Assembly (NCBI RefSeq): GCF_008370645.1
Contig: NZ_VTZN01000027.1
Span: 1-42,129, forward strand
Reading direction: 5' to 3'
Origin: Mycobacterium simiae
GTDB lineage: Bacteria; Actinomycetota; Actinomycetes; Mycobacteriales; Mycobacteriaceae
DNA: 42,129 bases
Below are positions 12,751 through 21,847 of this stretch, in pieces. Within the stretch, counting starts at the first letter, position 1, and each line of letters starts with the position of its first letter. A program made the translations under genes and the position numbers. The notes below the pieces were generated by a model. That model saw nothing but the letters and a program-made list of their open reading frames with translations, was not told the DNA's origin and made no database searches.

Positions 12751-15700
12751 TCACAACATGCAGGACACGCAGCCCTCGACCTCGGTGCCTTCCAGCGCCA
12801 TCTGCCGCAACCGGATGTAGTACAGGGTCTTGATCCCCTTGCGCCAGGCGTAGATCTGGGCCTTGTTCACGTCGCGAGTGGTGGCGGTGTCCATGAAGAA
12901 CAATGTCAGCGAAAGCCCTTGATCCACATGCTGCGTGGCCGCGGCATAGGTGTCGATGATCTTCTCGTAACCGATCTCATAGGCATCCTGGTAGTACTCC
13001 AGGTTGTCGTTGGTCATATACGGCGCCGGGTAGTAGACCCGCCCTATTTTTCCTTCCTTGCGGATCTCGACCTTCGACACAATCGGGTGGATCGACGACG
13101 TCGAATGGTTGATGTAAGAGATCGACCCGGTCGGCGGCACCGCCTGCAGATTCTGGTTGTAGATGCCGTGCGCCTGCACCGACTCCTTGAGCCGCTTCCA
13201 GTCATCCTGGTTCGGGATGCGGATGCCGGCTTGAGAGAACAGTTGCCGAACAGCTTCCGTTTCCGGCTCCCACACCTGCTCGGTGTACTTGTCGAAGAAC
13301 TCCCCCGAGGCGTACTTGGACCGTTCGAAGCCTTTGAAGCGCGCGCCTCGTTCGATCGCGATGCGGTTGGACGCCCACAGCGCGTGATACAGCACCGTAT
13401 AGAAGTAGATGTTGGTGAAATCGACACCTTCTTCGGAACCGTAGAAGATGCGCTCGCGGGCCAGGTAGCCGTGCAGGTTCATCTGCCCCAACCCGATCGC
13501 ATGGGAGTCGTTGTTGCCCTGCTCAATTGAGGGCACCGAGGTGATGTGGGTGTGGTCGCTGACCGCGGTCAGCGCACGGATCGCCACCTCGATGGTTTGG
13601 GCGAAGTCCGGCGAGTCCATTGTCTTGGCGATGTTCAGCGACCCCAGGTTACACGAAATGTCTTTGCCCACTCTGGCATACGATAAGTCATCGTTGAACA
13701 GCGACGGTGTGGACACCTGCAGGATCTCCGAGCACAGGTTCGAGTGCGTGATCTTGCCCTCGATGGGGTTGGCTCGGTTGACCGTGTCTTCGAACATGAT
13801 GTAGGGATAGCCGGACTCGAACTGCAACTCGGCCAGCGTCTGGAAGAACTCCCGCGCCTTGATCTTGGTCTTGCGGATGCGCGCGTCGTCGACCATCTCG
13901 TAGTACTTCTCGGTCACCGAGACGTCGGCAAACGCCACGCCATAGACGCGTTCGACGTCGTAGGGCGAGAACAGGTACATATCGTCGTTGCGCCTGGCTA
14001 ACTCGAAGGTGATATCGGGAATCACGACGCCCAGGCTTAGCGTCTTGATCCGGATCTTCTCGTCGGCGTTCTCCCGCTTGGTATCGAGGAAGCGGTAGAT
14101 GTCGGGGTGATGCGCGTGCAGATACACCGCGCCGGCACCTTGGCGCGCCCCAAGTTGGTTGGCGTAGGAGAACGAGTCCTCGAGCAGCTTCATGATCGGG
14201 ATGACACCCGAGGACTGGTTCTCGATGTTTTTAATCGGCGCCCCGTGCTCGCGAATGTTGGTCAACAGCAACGCAACTCCCCCGCCCCGCTTGGACAGCT
14301 GCAGCGCGGAGTTGATCGATCGCCCGATCGACTCCATGTTGTCCTCGATGCGAAGCAGAAAACAGTTGTGCACGACAGTGCCACGAATCGTGTAAGTATG
14401 CGTGTTTTCGACGTGGAGGTTGTAGACCTTGGTGGGAACGTCCTGCGTGCTGCTCAATTCTCGGATTCCATACACGTGCCGCCCGTGCACGACCTGATAA
14501 GTGGTGCGCGACGACCCTTTCTGGCCGACATAGTTGTGCAGGTTCTTGCCAACGTCGAAGATGAACTCTTCGTTGGCGCCGGGCAGTCCAGGCACGAATA
14601 CCTGTCCAGTCACATTGCCTGCTCGGTTGATGTACTGGCGGACCCTCGACACGATTCCGATTCGGCGCAGAAGAAGCTGCACCTGATCAATGAGCACCGG
14701 ATTCACCAGGTCGAGCACCATGCCGCCGGCGGTACTGCACCCGTCCCCCCGGTACAACCCTGCCAGCAATCCACGCTGAAACTCTTCATCGGCAGTTAAG
14801 ACATCGTGGGACAACCGCTTCGAGTCGTATCCGGTGCCGACCAGCGACAGCAACAGTGACAACACGACTTTGCTGTTGCAAATCATGCGCACCGACTGGT
14901 CAGAAGTACTTTGGTGTACGCAGAGGTCCGTGGCAAACACTCGCTTGAATGCCGCCGCCAATTCCCGCTGGTACTCGAGTTCGTGAGTGCCAATGGTGAA
15001 GTGAATCGCGTTGGGGTTTCGGCCCGCAGGTCCAGATCGCTTGGAGATGCGCCCCTCGGCGACGTACCAGCCGAGGATAAGGCCAAGCTCGTACGACTCT
15101 TCAATATAGCGATTCACTGAGCTAGAGCGCGCGTGGTGGCGCTGCTTGTTGCGGTGCTTGCGATTGGTGTTGACCTTGCGTATGAGCCCGTCAACTTCTT
15201 CGTACTCAACCGCGCCGGCGTACTCCAACAAGTCATAGACCCGGCGCGGCCGTACCTCCTGTGGCGCTGCTGTCACGATGAAGTCTGTGGGCTGAATGTC
15301 CCTGGCCGCCAACCATACAAATCCATTGAAGGGGTCAGCACCGTCACCGTCGATCAATGTCGGCACGTCGCGCGTGGTCCACACCAAGATGGGATGCTCG
15401 GGAGTGCACAGGATTGGTTGCCTATGACCAAAGTGTGAAATGGAGATGAGGGCTTGGTTGTTAGGGTTCTCGATGACCCGCTCGACGACGGAGTATGACC
15501 CGTCGTGCGAGAGCACCCGATCACCTGTCCGCAGAGTCTCGATCGCCTGCGGCCCATCGGGGGTATCCACGGGTGTTCCTGCGGGAAAACAGCTCACTGG
15601 CTCGCCGCGCTGCTTCTTGCCCGAATTCAAAAACGTCGGGGTGGCGGGCTGGAACCGCCCGTCGATGATCTCGTCGACCAGCTTCTCGGCCAACGCGGTG

Positions 15701-16155
15701 TCGCCGGCGGCCAGGGTCAGCGCCACCATGACCACCCGATCCTCAAAGCGCTCCAAGTACCGCTTCCCGTCAAACGTCTTCAGCGTGTAGGACGTGTAGT
15801 ACTTGAATGCGCCCAAAAACGTTGGAAATCGGAACTTCTTGGCGTAGGCGCGGTCCAGCAGGGTCTTGACGAAGTTGCGCGAGTACTGGTCGAGGACCTC
15901 TCGCTCGTAGTAGTTCTCGCGAATCAGGTAGTCAAGCTTCTCGTCCTGATTGTGGAAGAACACCGTGTTCTGGTTGACGTGCTCGAGGAAGTACTGGCGC
16001 GCGGCCAGCACGTCCTTGTCGAACTGAATCTTGCCGTCTGCGTCGTACAAGTTCAGCATCGCGTTGAGCGCGTGGTAATCCGCTTCGCCAGGGCCCCCGG
16101 AGAAATGCGCGTGCGCGCCGGTGGTTACAGGCTCTGCAGTGACGGTTGGTGACAC
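12751..16155 (-). CDS. nrdE: ribonucleotide reductase class Ib large subunit NrdE, intein-containing precursor
   Basis: NrdE reduces NDPs to dNDPs. The frame encodes 1134 residues: an N-extein of 188, an intein of 409 (precursor 189-597) and a C-extein of 537. Removing the intein leaves 725 residues, the normal NrdE length. The junction restores EPVS|CFLL, so the first C-extein residue is the active-site cysteine equivalent to C225 of E. coli NrdA. The other catalytic parts are intact: NLCSEI (radical cysteine), [10 protein letters not shown] (second redox cysteine) and the C-terminal shuttle pair GCVSCML. The start is ATG ([10 protein letters not shown]), overlapping nrdI by 31 bp, and the gene order is nrdH-nrdI-nrdE. 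Function requires protein splicing, because the insertion splits the active site. As I recall, M. tuberculosis NrdE has no intein. Confidence 0.97.
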   Translation of the reverse strand: MSPTVTAEPVTTGAHAHFSGGPGEADYHALNAMLNLYDADGKIQFDKDVLAARQYFLEHVNQNTVFFHNQDEKLDYLIRENYYEREVLDQYSRNFVKTLLDRAYAKKFRFPTFLGAFKYYTSYTLKTFDGKRYLERFEDRVVMVALTLAAGDTALAEKLVDEIIDGRFQPATPTFLNSGKKQRGEPVSCFPAGTPVDTPDGPQAIETLRTGDRVLSHDGSYSVVERVIENPNNQALISISHFGHRQPILCTPEHPILVWTTRDVPTLIDGDGADPFNGFVWLAARDIQPTDFIVTAAPQEVRPRRVYDLLEYAGAVEYEEVDGLIRKVNTNRKHRNKQRHHARSSSVNRYIEESYELGLILGWYVAEGRISKRSGPAGRNPNAIHFTIGTHELEYQRELAAAFKRVFATDLCVHQSTSDQSVRMICNSKVVLSLLLSLVGTGYDSKRLSHDVLTADEEFQRGLLAGLYRGDGCSTAGGMVLDLVNPVLIDQVQLLLRRIGIVSRVRQYINRAGNVTGQVFVPGLPGANEEFIFDVGKNLHNYVGQKGSSRTTYQVVHGRHVYGIRELSSTQDVPTKVYNLHVENTHTYTIRGTVVHNCFLLRIEDNMESIGRSINSALQLSKRGGGVALLLTNIREHGAPIKNIENQSSGVIPIMKLLEDSFSYANQLGARQGAGAVYLHAHHPDIYRFLDTKRENADEKIRIKTLSLGVVIPDITFELARRNDDMYLFSPYDVERVYGVAFADVSVTEKYYEMVDDARIRKTKIKAREFFQTLAELQFESGYPYIMFEDTVNRANPIEGKITHSNLCSEILQVSTPSLFNDDLSYARVGKDISCNLGSLNIAKTMDSPDFAQTIEVAIRALTAVSDHTHITSVPSIEQGNNDSHAIGLGQMNLHGYLARERIFYGSEEGVDFTNIYFYTVLYHALWASNRIAIERGARFKGFERSKYASGEFFDKYTEQVWEPETEAVRQLFSQAGIRIPNQDDWKRLKESVQAHGIYNQNLQAVPPTGSISYINHSTSSIHPIVSKVEIRKEGKIGRVYYPAPYMTNDNLEYYQDAYEIGYEKIIDTYAAATQHVDQGLSLTLFFMDTATTRDVNKAQIYAWRKGIKTLYYIRLRQMALEGTEVEGCVSCML
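14365..15591 (-). mobile_element. intein with LAGLIDADG homing endonuclease inside nrdE
   Basis: This is a 409-residue in-frame insertion with all splicing motifs. It has Cys1 in [13 protein letters not shown], block B TPEH at 63-66, block [15 protein letters not shown], the terminal His408-Asn409, and Cys at extein position +1. A dodecapeptide-type endonuclease sits in the middle: [10 protein letters not shown] at 171-180 (acid E179) and [11 protein letters not shown] at 274-284 (acid D283). Both acids are kept, so the element may be active for splicing and homing. GC looks lower than in the exteins by eye. It has no separate start and depends on nrdE expression. Confidence 0.95.
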
Positions 16156-16583
16156 GTCTGTTCCTTCCAGAATTCGGCAAGCCCCGCACGGACGGCGGCG
16201 ACGTCGTCCTCGGTACCCATGAGTTCAAAGCGGTAGAGGTAGGGAACGCCGCACTTGCGGGCCACGACGTCGCCGGCATAGCCGAACTCCGCGCCGAAGT
16301 TGGTGTTGCCGGCGGCGATGACCCCGCGCAGCAGCGCTCGATTGTGCTCGTTGTTCAAAAAGGTGATGACCTGTTTAGGGACGTAGCCGGCTTGATGATC
16401 CAAGAGGCTCGGCGTGGCCCGGCCGCCCCCGTAGGTCGGGAGAATCAGCACATACGGCGCGTCGACCTCAATGCGGCCGTGCAGCGGTATCCGCGTAGCG
16501 GGTAGGCCCAGCTTCTGCACGAAGCGATGGGTGTTCTCCGACACGCTGGAGAAATAGACCAAGTTGCGCCGCATGATCTCCAT
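16125..16583 (-). CDS. nrdI: class Ib RNR flavodoxin-like protein NrdI
   Basis: NrdI is a small FMN protein that supplies the oxidant for assembling the dimanganese-tyrosyl cofactor of NrdF. The 152-residue product has the flavodoxin-like opening [18 protein letters not shown] (phosphate loop SSVSENT), the FMN loop LPTYGGGRA and the conserved [14 protein letters not shown] with [10 protein letters not shown] near the C-terminus. The start is ATG 16583 with AAGGAG at 16595-16600; an in-frame ATG three codons later is less well placed. It follows nrdH by 38 bp and overlaps nrdE by 31 bp, indicating translational coupling within nrdHIE. Confidence 0.95.
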   Translation of the reverse strand: MEIMRRNLVYFSSVSENTHRFVQKLGLPATRIPLHGRIEVDAPYVLILPTYGGGRATPSLLDHQAGYVPKQVITFLNNEHNRALLRGVIAAGNTNFGAEFGYAGDVVARKCGVPYLYRFELMGTEDDVAAVRAGLAEFWKEQTCHQPSLQSL

Positions 16584-16621
16584 GGCACCGCAATCTCCTT
16601 ACCCCTCGTCGACGGCCCGCG

Positions 16622-16861
16622 CTAGGCGCTCAGTGCCGTACCGGCGAGCGCCTTGATGCGATCGGGCCGGAAGCCGGACCAGTGATTGTCTCCGGCCACC
16701 ACCACCGGCGCCTGCAGATAGCCCAATGCCATCACGTAGTCCCGCGCGTCGGAGTCCAGGCTGATATCGACCTTCTGGTAGGCGATCCCGTTCTTGTCCA
16801 GCGCCTTGTAGGTGGCGACGCACTGCACACATGCGGGCTTGGTGTAGACGGTGATGGTCAC
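16622..16861 (-). CDS. nrdH: glutaredoxin-like electron donor NrdH
   Basis: NrdH is a 79-residue redoxin that reduces the C-terminal cysteine pair of NrdE and is itself recycled by thioredoxin reductase. The active-site motif CVQC is at 11-14 and the conserved WSGFRPD stretch follows cis-Pro in APVVV. The GTG at 16861 (VTITVYTKPACVQC) has AAGGAG at 16872-16877, ten bases upstream; the longer frame from 16906 adds an unlikely Pro-rich leader. It is the first gene of nrdHIE. Confidence 0.95.
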   Translation of the reverse strand: MTITVYTKPACVQCVATYKALDKNGIAYQKVDISLDSDARDYVMALGYLQAPVVVAGDNHWSGFRPDRIKALAGTALSA

Positions 16862-17301
16862 GGTGATACCGCTCCTTTGCGGAAGTCGGGGAACAGGAAC
16901 TGGCAACGATTCAGCTGGTGCAACTTCGCTCTGCCCAGCGGCCCGGCAAGCCTCCAGATTCCCGTCCTACGGCCACCAGGTTGATCGGACCTGGCGATGC
17001 CGAAACTCGGAAAGCTCAGCCGCGCCCCGTGAACCTGCTGGGACCCGGTGAACTGGGATCTACCGGTGCTCAAAACACTACACCTAGGGGGTGACAACGA
17101 GAAGAGATACAAGATGTTCGAAACGACATTCTTGAAATTCGCAGGTCGTAAGCGTGACACGCGTGTGTCTTCGGCGTGTCGCAGATCACACAACGCCGCT
17201 GTGATAGTCATGCCGCGAGGTATACCACCGACTACCGACACGCTTAGCGCCAATGCGGCGACCGGCACCGACCAGCAAAGCCCGAGCGTTTTGGCGCAGG
17301 C
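16862..17301. promoter_or_regulatory. nrdHIE upstream region with NrdR-like box
   Basis: This 440-bp region has no convincing gene. At 17069-17091 it holds a motif almost identical to that upstream of nrdF2 (common core AAACACTAC-CCT-GGG, same orientation to the genes), with ACAC beginning at 17075. A second box 32 bp further is not clear. A perfect 10-bp palindrome ACACGCGTGT lies at 17157-17166. The long leader between box and nrdH (over 200 bp) is unexplained. Confidence 0.5.
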
Positions 17302-17859
17302 TCAGCGCACCTCAGCCGCCAGCTTGCCGAGCACGTCGCGGACGTGCGACGAGAGTTCGGCGTTGGCTGCGGGAGGCTTGCCGTCCAACGTTTGGAACGG
17401 CACTGACAGCTTGATCGCGTCAAGCACGCGAGCGCCCGCAATTCGGAAGGACTTGCGGGTCTCATCGTGAGCCCATACGCCGCCGTATCGCCCCATCGAT
17501 CCCCCGATAACGGCCAGCGGCTTGTCTTTCAAAGCTCCGTCGCCGAACGGACGGGACAGCCAGTCGATCGCATTCTTGATGACGGCCGGGATGCTGCCGT
17601 TGTATTCCGGCGTGACCACCAGGGCCGCATCCGCGTTGTCGGCAGCCTCGCGCAATGCCATGACCGACCCCGGTACGGCGGCGGGCGTATCGATGTCGTC
17701 GTTGTAGAACGGCAAATCCCCCAACCCGTGGTATACGAAGACGCTGATTCCATCGGATGCCACCGCGGCCGCAAGTTCGGCGATCTGGCGATTGATCGAC
17801 GCCGCGCGCAGGCTTCCCACCAACCCCAGAACTTTGACTTCAGACTTCGTCTCGGGCAT
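17302..17859 (-). CDS. NAD(P)H-dependent FMN reductase (Rv3054c homologue)
   Basis: This 185-residue flavoprotein belongs to the NADPH-dependent FMN reductase/azoreductase/chromate-reductase family (flavodoxin-like fold), which reduces quinones, azo dyes or metals with two electrons. The FMN phosphate loop GSLRAASINRQ is near residue 15 and the flavin-binding PEYNGSIPAVIKNAIDW is intact at about 84-100. GGSMGRYGG forms the third flavin loop. The start is ATG 17859. It diverges from a TetR gene 87 bp away, with a perfect palindrome between, so the regulator probably represses both genes until an oxidative or quinone-like inducer appears. Confidence 0.93.
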   Translation of the reverse strand: MPETKSEVKVLGLVGSLRAASINRQIAELAAAVASDGISVFVYHGLGDLPFYNDDIDTPAAVPGSVMALREAADNADAALVVTPEYNGSIPAVIKNAIDWLSRPFGDGALKDKPLAVIGGSMGRYGGVWAHDETRKSFRIAGARVLDAIKLSVPFQTLDGKPPAANAELSSHVRDVLGKLAAEVR

Positions 17860-17900
17860 GTCTCGTTCCCTTCACGTTGCAATACATCGTTGCACGATCG

Positions 17901-17920
17901 AATCGGACTACGGTCCGATT
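17901..17920. promoter_or_regulatory. perfect 8-4-8 palindrome between FMN reductase and TetR gene
   Basis: Arms AATCGGAC (17901-17908) and GTCCGATT (17913-17920) flank TACG. A second weaker inverted repeat, TGCAA-7-TTGCA, lies at 17878-17894. Both sit in the 87-bp divergent promoter region, the usual position of an autoregulatory TetR operator. Confidence 0.65.
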
Positions 17921-17946
17921 TATTCCCGCCGGGTTACAGTGCAGCG

Positions 17947-18549
17947 ATGAGCGGTATCCACCGGTCGGAGGATCTGCATGCTATTGCCCAGCCGGAACGT
18001 GGCGACGCGGCCCGCAATCGCGCGCTGTTGCTCGACGCAGCGCGCCGCCTAGTCGCCAAGCGCGGTGCCGATGGGTTCACCATGGACGACGTCGCCACCG
18101 CGGCTGGCGTCGGAAAAGGCACGCTATTTCGCCGGTTCGGCAGTCGGGCCGGCCTGATGATGGTGCTACTCGACGAGGACGAACGCGCCTGTCAGCAGGC
18201 ATTTCTTTGCGGCCCGCCACCGCTGGGCCCGGATGCAGCACCGCTGGATCGGCTCATCGCGTTCGGTCGGGAGCGGATCTGCTTTGTCCACGCTCATCGC
18301 GAGTTGTTGACACAAGCCAACCGCGACCCACGGACCCGCTATGGCGGGGCGGCTTCGGCGCATCGCGCACACGTACGGATGCTGCTTCAGGCAGCGCACA
18401 CGACGGGCGATCTGGATGTGCAAACCGACGCGCTCTTGGCTCTGCTTGACGTCGACTACGTCGAGCGTCAGCTCAACGATTGCGGCCATACTCGGCAAAC
18501 CTTGGGCGACGCGTGGGAAAGCCTGGCTCGCAAGCTGTGCGGGGAATGA
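17947..18549 (+). CDS. TetR-family transcriptional regulator (Rv3055 homologue)
   Basis: This 200-residue regulator has a TetR DNA-binding domain at about 20-68 (RNRALLLDAARRLVAKRG, FTMDDVATAAGVGKGTLFRRFGSRAGL), followed by a helical ligand domain that is short for the family. The start is ATG 17947; no clearly better in-frame start is seen. It is divergent from the FMN reductase and probably controls it and itself through the palindrome at 17901-17920. The inducer cannot be read from the sequence. The length fits what I recall for Rv3055 (about 204 residues). Confidence 0.9.
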   Translation: MSGIHRSEDLHAIAQPERGDAARNRALLLDAARRLVAKRGADGFTMDDVATAAGVGKGTLFRRFGSRAGLMMVLLDEDERACQQAFLCGPPPLGPDAAPLDRLIAFGRERICFVHAHRELLTQANRDPRTRYGGAASAHRAHVRMLLQAAHTTGDLDVQTDALLALLDVDYVERQLNDCGHTRQTLGDAWESLARKLCGE

Positions 18550-18907
18550 GACCAGGGCGGGCCGTCACCTTCCTACCTGTCTTTCGTCAACGTACTAGCC
18601 CTCAAAACTCCGCGATCAGGCCAGGCGGCGTCGACGGACGGCTGGGGTGCGCCGCGCCCACGCCGGTCACGCCGCGGCAACATGCGCTCCGACCTGCACA
18701 TTTCACAGTTAGTGAACGCTTGCTGAATCGCCGCCCGCCACAGTGAGACAGCAACGGACTGCTCACCGGAACAGACCATGCCACCAACCGGCGATCACCA
18801 AGGAGTGTCCGTCGTGGGACGGAGGCGCCGGCCGCAGCAGCGGGCCGGCAAGAACCGGCCGGCAGACACAGCTGCTGAGTGAAGACAGCCGGGAGAGGAC
18901 GAGTGCG
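18550..18907. other. gene-free stretch where dinP is expected
   Basis: These 358 bp contain no supportable gene and no recognisable DinB/polymerase IV remnant. From memory, M. tuberculosis has dinP (Rv3056) between the TetR gene and the SDR gene. Here that place is taken by the PPE gene that begins at 18908, suggesting replacement or deletion. Confidence 0.4.
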
Positions 18908-19529
18908 ATGAATTTTTCGCTAGCACCGCCGGGGATCATTTCGGCGCGAGTATTCGCCGGGGCCGGTACCGGCCCGATGCTACGGGCCGCGACAGCCTGG
19001 GATGGTCTGGCAGCCGAACTACGCTCGGCCGCGGCGTCGTTCGGGTCCATGGCGTCGGGCCTGGCGTCGAGCGCATGGCGGGGCCCGTCGGCGGCGGCCA
19101 TGATGGCCGCGGCGCCGCCTTATGTGGGCTGGTTACAGTCGGCGGCCACCCAAGCCGAACAAGCCGCGGGCCAAGCCACCGTGGCGGCGGGCCTCTACGA
19201 GGCCGTTCGCGCCGCCACGGTACCTCCTGCTTTTGTGGCAGCGAACCGTTCGCACCTGGTGGGCCTGGTGTTGACGAACCTCTTCGGTCAAAATGCTCCG
19301 GCAATCGCTGCCGCCGAGGCCCAATACGAGCAGATGTGGGCGCAGGACGTCTCCGCTATGTTCGGCTACCATTCCACGGCTTCGGCGGTCGCCTCCGCGC
19401 TGACGCCATTCACCCGTCCGTTGCAGGGCCGAGCCGCCCAGGTGAGCCAGGTGGGCAGCGCCATAGTTAACGTCGCCAGTCCCGTCGGCGCACCGGCAAG
19501 CGGCAGCGCCGCGATCGCCGCCGCCACCG

Positions 19530-19537
19530 CCCCCCCC
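19530..19537. repeat. poly-C tract (C8) at the PPE frameshift
   Basis: Eight consecutive C followed by GGG mark the point where the PPE reading frame (position 18908 frame) and the MPTR reading frame separate by one base. Homopolymer runs of this length are common slippage sites. Confidence 0.8.
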
Positions 19538-19574
19538 GGGAATTCTTCCACCGGGCCTGTCCAGCATTTTCAAC

Positions 19575-20260
19575 GTGGGCTTCGCCAACCTGGGTGGGCT
19601 GAACTTTGGCAGCGCCAACTTGGGCGACTTCAACTTTGGCAGCGGGAACGTCGGGAACCTCAACTTCGGCAATGGGAACCTCGGCAGCTTCAACTTCGGG
19701 GAGGGAAACCTGGGAAAAAGCAATTTTGGCTTCGGCAATCTCGGCGCCAGCAACTTTGGCTTCGGCAACAGCGGCAGGTTCAACATCGGCTTCGGTAACA
19801 CCGGCGACCACAACATCGGCATCGGCAACGGCGGGCTCGGGGGCAACGGCAATATCGGGATCGGGCTCAACGGTAGCAACCAATGGGGCTTCGGCGGCCT
19901 GAACTCGGGAGCCGCAAATACCGGGCTGTTCAACTCCGGCACTGGAAACAGCGGCTTCTTCAACTCCGGTACCGGCAACTTCGGCATCGGCAATACAGGC
20001 ACCTACAACACCGGTATTGGCAATACCGCCAGCACCAACACCGGCATAGGAAACACCGGCGGTTTCAACACCGGCCTATTCAATGCCGGCAACCTCAATA
20101 CCGGCTCGTTCAACGCCGGATCGCTCAACACGGGTGATTTCAATTCTGGCAGCCTAAATACTGGATCCTACAACATTGGCAGCAGCAACACCGGATGGTA
20201 TAAGAGCGGCAATCTCAACACTGGCGCGTTCAACACCGGCAACGGTAACAACGGCTCCTT
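19575..20260 (+). repeat. MPTR repeat region (Asn-Gly-rich pentapeptides)
   Basis: Tandem degenerate 15-base units encode the pattern NxGxGN/FNxGS, with clear runs such as NTGIGNTGGFNTGLFN. This is the major polymorphic tandem repeat of the PPE-MPTR subfamily. A shorter block returns at about 20640-20900. Confidence 0.85.
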
Positions 20261-20926
20261 TTGGCGCGCCAACGACCGGGGTCAATTTGGCTTCAACTAT
20301 GGTCTCACCATTTCAGGAATACCGTTGGATCTGGCAGCGAGCGTCGATCTGAAAATACCAGTTACAGGGACGGTCTCAGGCCTCCGAGTAGACAATTTCG
20401 ATATAAAGGTCCCGCTCGATCTGGTGCTTAGAATTCCAATTGATGACCTTGATACGGTCATCAGAGTCCCCATCGGCGGCGGTGACATCACGGTGAAGAT
20501 TCCAGAGATTTTTATTGCCGCCTTCGACTCGAAATTCGATGTTGGCCCCAACTCTTTGCATGTTCCGATCCGCAACACGGTCGGACCCATTTCTATTCCG
20601 GTCATCAACATTCCGGCAGCGCCGGGCTTCGGCAATTCCACTACAAACCCATCGTCGGGATTCTTCAACAGCGGTACCGGCGGTGGCTCGGGCTTCTTCA
20701 ACTCTGGCAGTTTGGTTTCCGGATTTGCAAACGAGGCCAGGAAATTTGTCTCGGGATTCGAAAATATCGGCCAGCTGACATCGGGTTTGGGAAACGTCGG
20801 CAGTATTGTCACGGGCTTGTACAACACCAGCACGGCTGGTCTAGCTGCCGCGTTCGTCTCCGGCATCGGCAATGTCGGCAGCAAACTCGCCGGGTTGTTC
20901 CTCAGCGGCACCGGGCAGTAATCAGG

Positions 20927-21799
20927 TCACCGGGGCATCGAGCTGGGCCGAAGCGCCCGCGTGAAGAGCACGTTGACCCGGCTCATCGCCTGGCTGTAGG
21001 GCCACCATGCGAATCGCTTGAACGCGTACAGTGCCCAGATATCCGGCGACGTGTAGATCAAGTACCGGTTCTTGGCCACCCCGGCCAAAATTTTTTCGGC
21101 CGCCTTCTCCGGCGCCACGGCGTGCCTGGCAAAGCGATCCACCCAACCACTGACATGGGGATGATCGCGGTCAACGCCGGCAATCTGAATGGTCTCGACC
21201 AAAGGCGTTTTCACCGCGCCCGGCACCACCACCGACACGCCGATGCGGTGCCGCGCCAAGTCGAAACGGAGCACCTCAGAAAGCCCACGCAAGCCGTACT
21301 TGCTTGCGCTGTAGGCCGCATGCCACGGCAACGCAACCAGCCCGGCCGCCGACGACACGTTGACCAGATGCCCGCCCCGACCGGCCGCCATCATCGGCGG
21401 AATGAATGTCTCGATGACGTGGATCGGACCCATCAAGTTGACTGCGACAACATTGCTCCAGTGCTCGTGGGTGAGCTGATCGACGGTGCCCCAGGCCGAG
21501 ATACCCGCGATGTTCATTACCACGTCCATGCTGGGCTGCTGAGTGTGGATATCAGCCGCAAACACGGCCACGTCGTGGTGGTCGGCGACATCGAGCGCGC
21601 GATGCGCGGGCACTCGGGCACCTAACGCTCTGGCATCAGCCACGGTGAGTTCCAGACCGTCCGCGTTGCGGTCAGTCAGATACAACTCGGCACCCTGTGC
21701 GGCCAGCCGCAACGCGGTGGCGCGGCCAATGCCGCTGGCTGCGCCGGTGAGGAAGCACCGCTTTCCCGCGAAGTACCGTCCGGATGCCAAGTCTGTCAT
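20927..21799 (-). CDS. short-chain dehydrogenase/reductase (Rv3057c homologue)
   Basis: This 290-residue SDR has the cofactor motif TGAASGIG at 18-25, NIAG at 96-99, the active-site Ser around 149-150 (NVSSAAG) and YxxxK at Y163/K167. The acidic residue after strand 2 (LTDRN) suggests NAD(H) preference. The extra C-terminal tail (about residues 225-290), with WALYAFKRFAWWPYSQAMSRV, is amphipathic or membrane-associating, as in mycobacterial SDRs acting on lipids. The substrate is unknown. The start is ATG 21799. It is downstream of a TetR gene on the same strand, with 48 bp between, so the pair is probably co-transcribed and divergent from cyp136. Confidence 0.92.
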   Translation of the reverse strand: MTDLASGRYFAGKRCFLTGAASGIGRATALRLAAQGAELYLTDRNADGLELTVADARALGARVPAHRALDVADHHDVAVFAADIHTQQPSMDVVMNIAGISAWGTVDQLTHEHWSNVVAVNLMGPIHVIETFIPPMMAAGRGGHLVNVSSAAGLVALPWHAAYSASKYGLRGLSEVLRFDLARHRIGVSVVVPGAVKTPLVETIQIAGVDRDHPHVSGWVDRFARHAVAPEKAAEKILAGVAKNRYLIYTSPDIWALYAFKRFAWWPYSQAMSRVNVLFTRALRPSSMPR

Positions 21800-21847
21800 G
21801 GCCGTGACGATACCGACGGAGCTAGATCGCTCGCTGCCACCAGGGGC

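Larger units (their letters stand above)
18908..20921 (+). pseudogene. PPE-MPTR family protein, frameshifted at a C8 tract
   Basis: The first part (18908 to about 19540) encodes a PPE domain: MNFSLAPPG (the usual Pro-Pro-Glu is absent, with PPG instead), [12 protein letters not shown] with the W-x-G turn, and [23 protein letters not shown]. The MPTR repeats of the NxGxGNxG type ([19 protein letters not shown] onward) continue in the next frame, entered through eight consecutive C at 19530-19537. Removing one C joins them into one protein of 670 residues. A non-repetitive beta-rich segment (about 20270-20630) precedes a final repeat block. PPE proteins are exported by ESX-5-type systems to the cell surface. 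Possible readings are a phase-variable gene, a pseudogene or a base-calling error. No PE partner gene is next to it. It converges on the SDR gene with 5 bp between. Confidence 0.85.

Noticed and set aside
19133..20002. Pro/Leu-rich minus-strand frame of 289 codons across the PPE gene
   Set aside because: It is the antisense of MPTR repeats (LPKPKLLFP patterns), a composition artefact.
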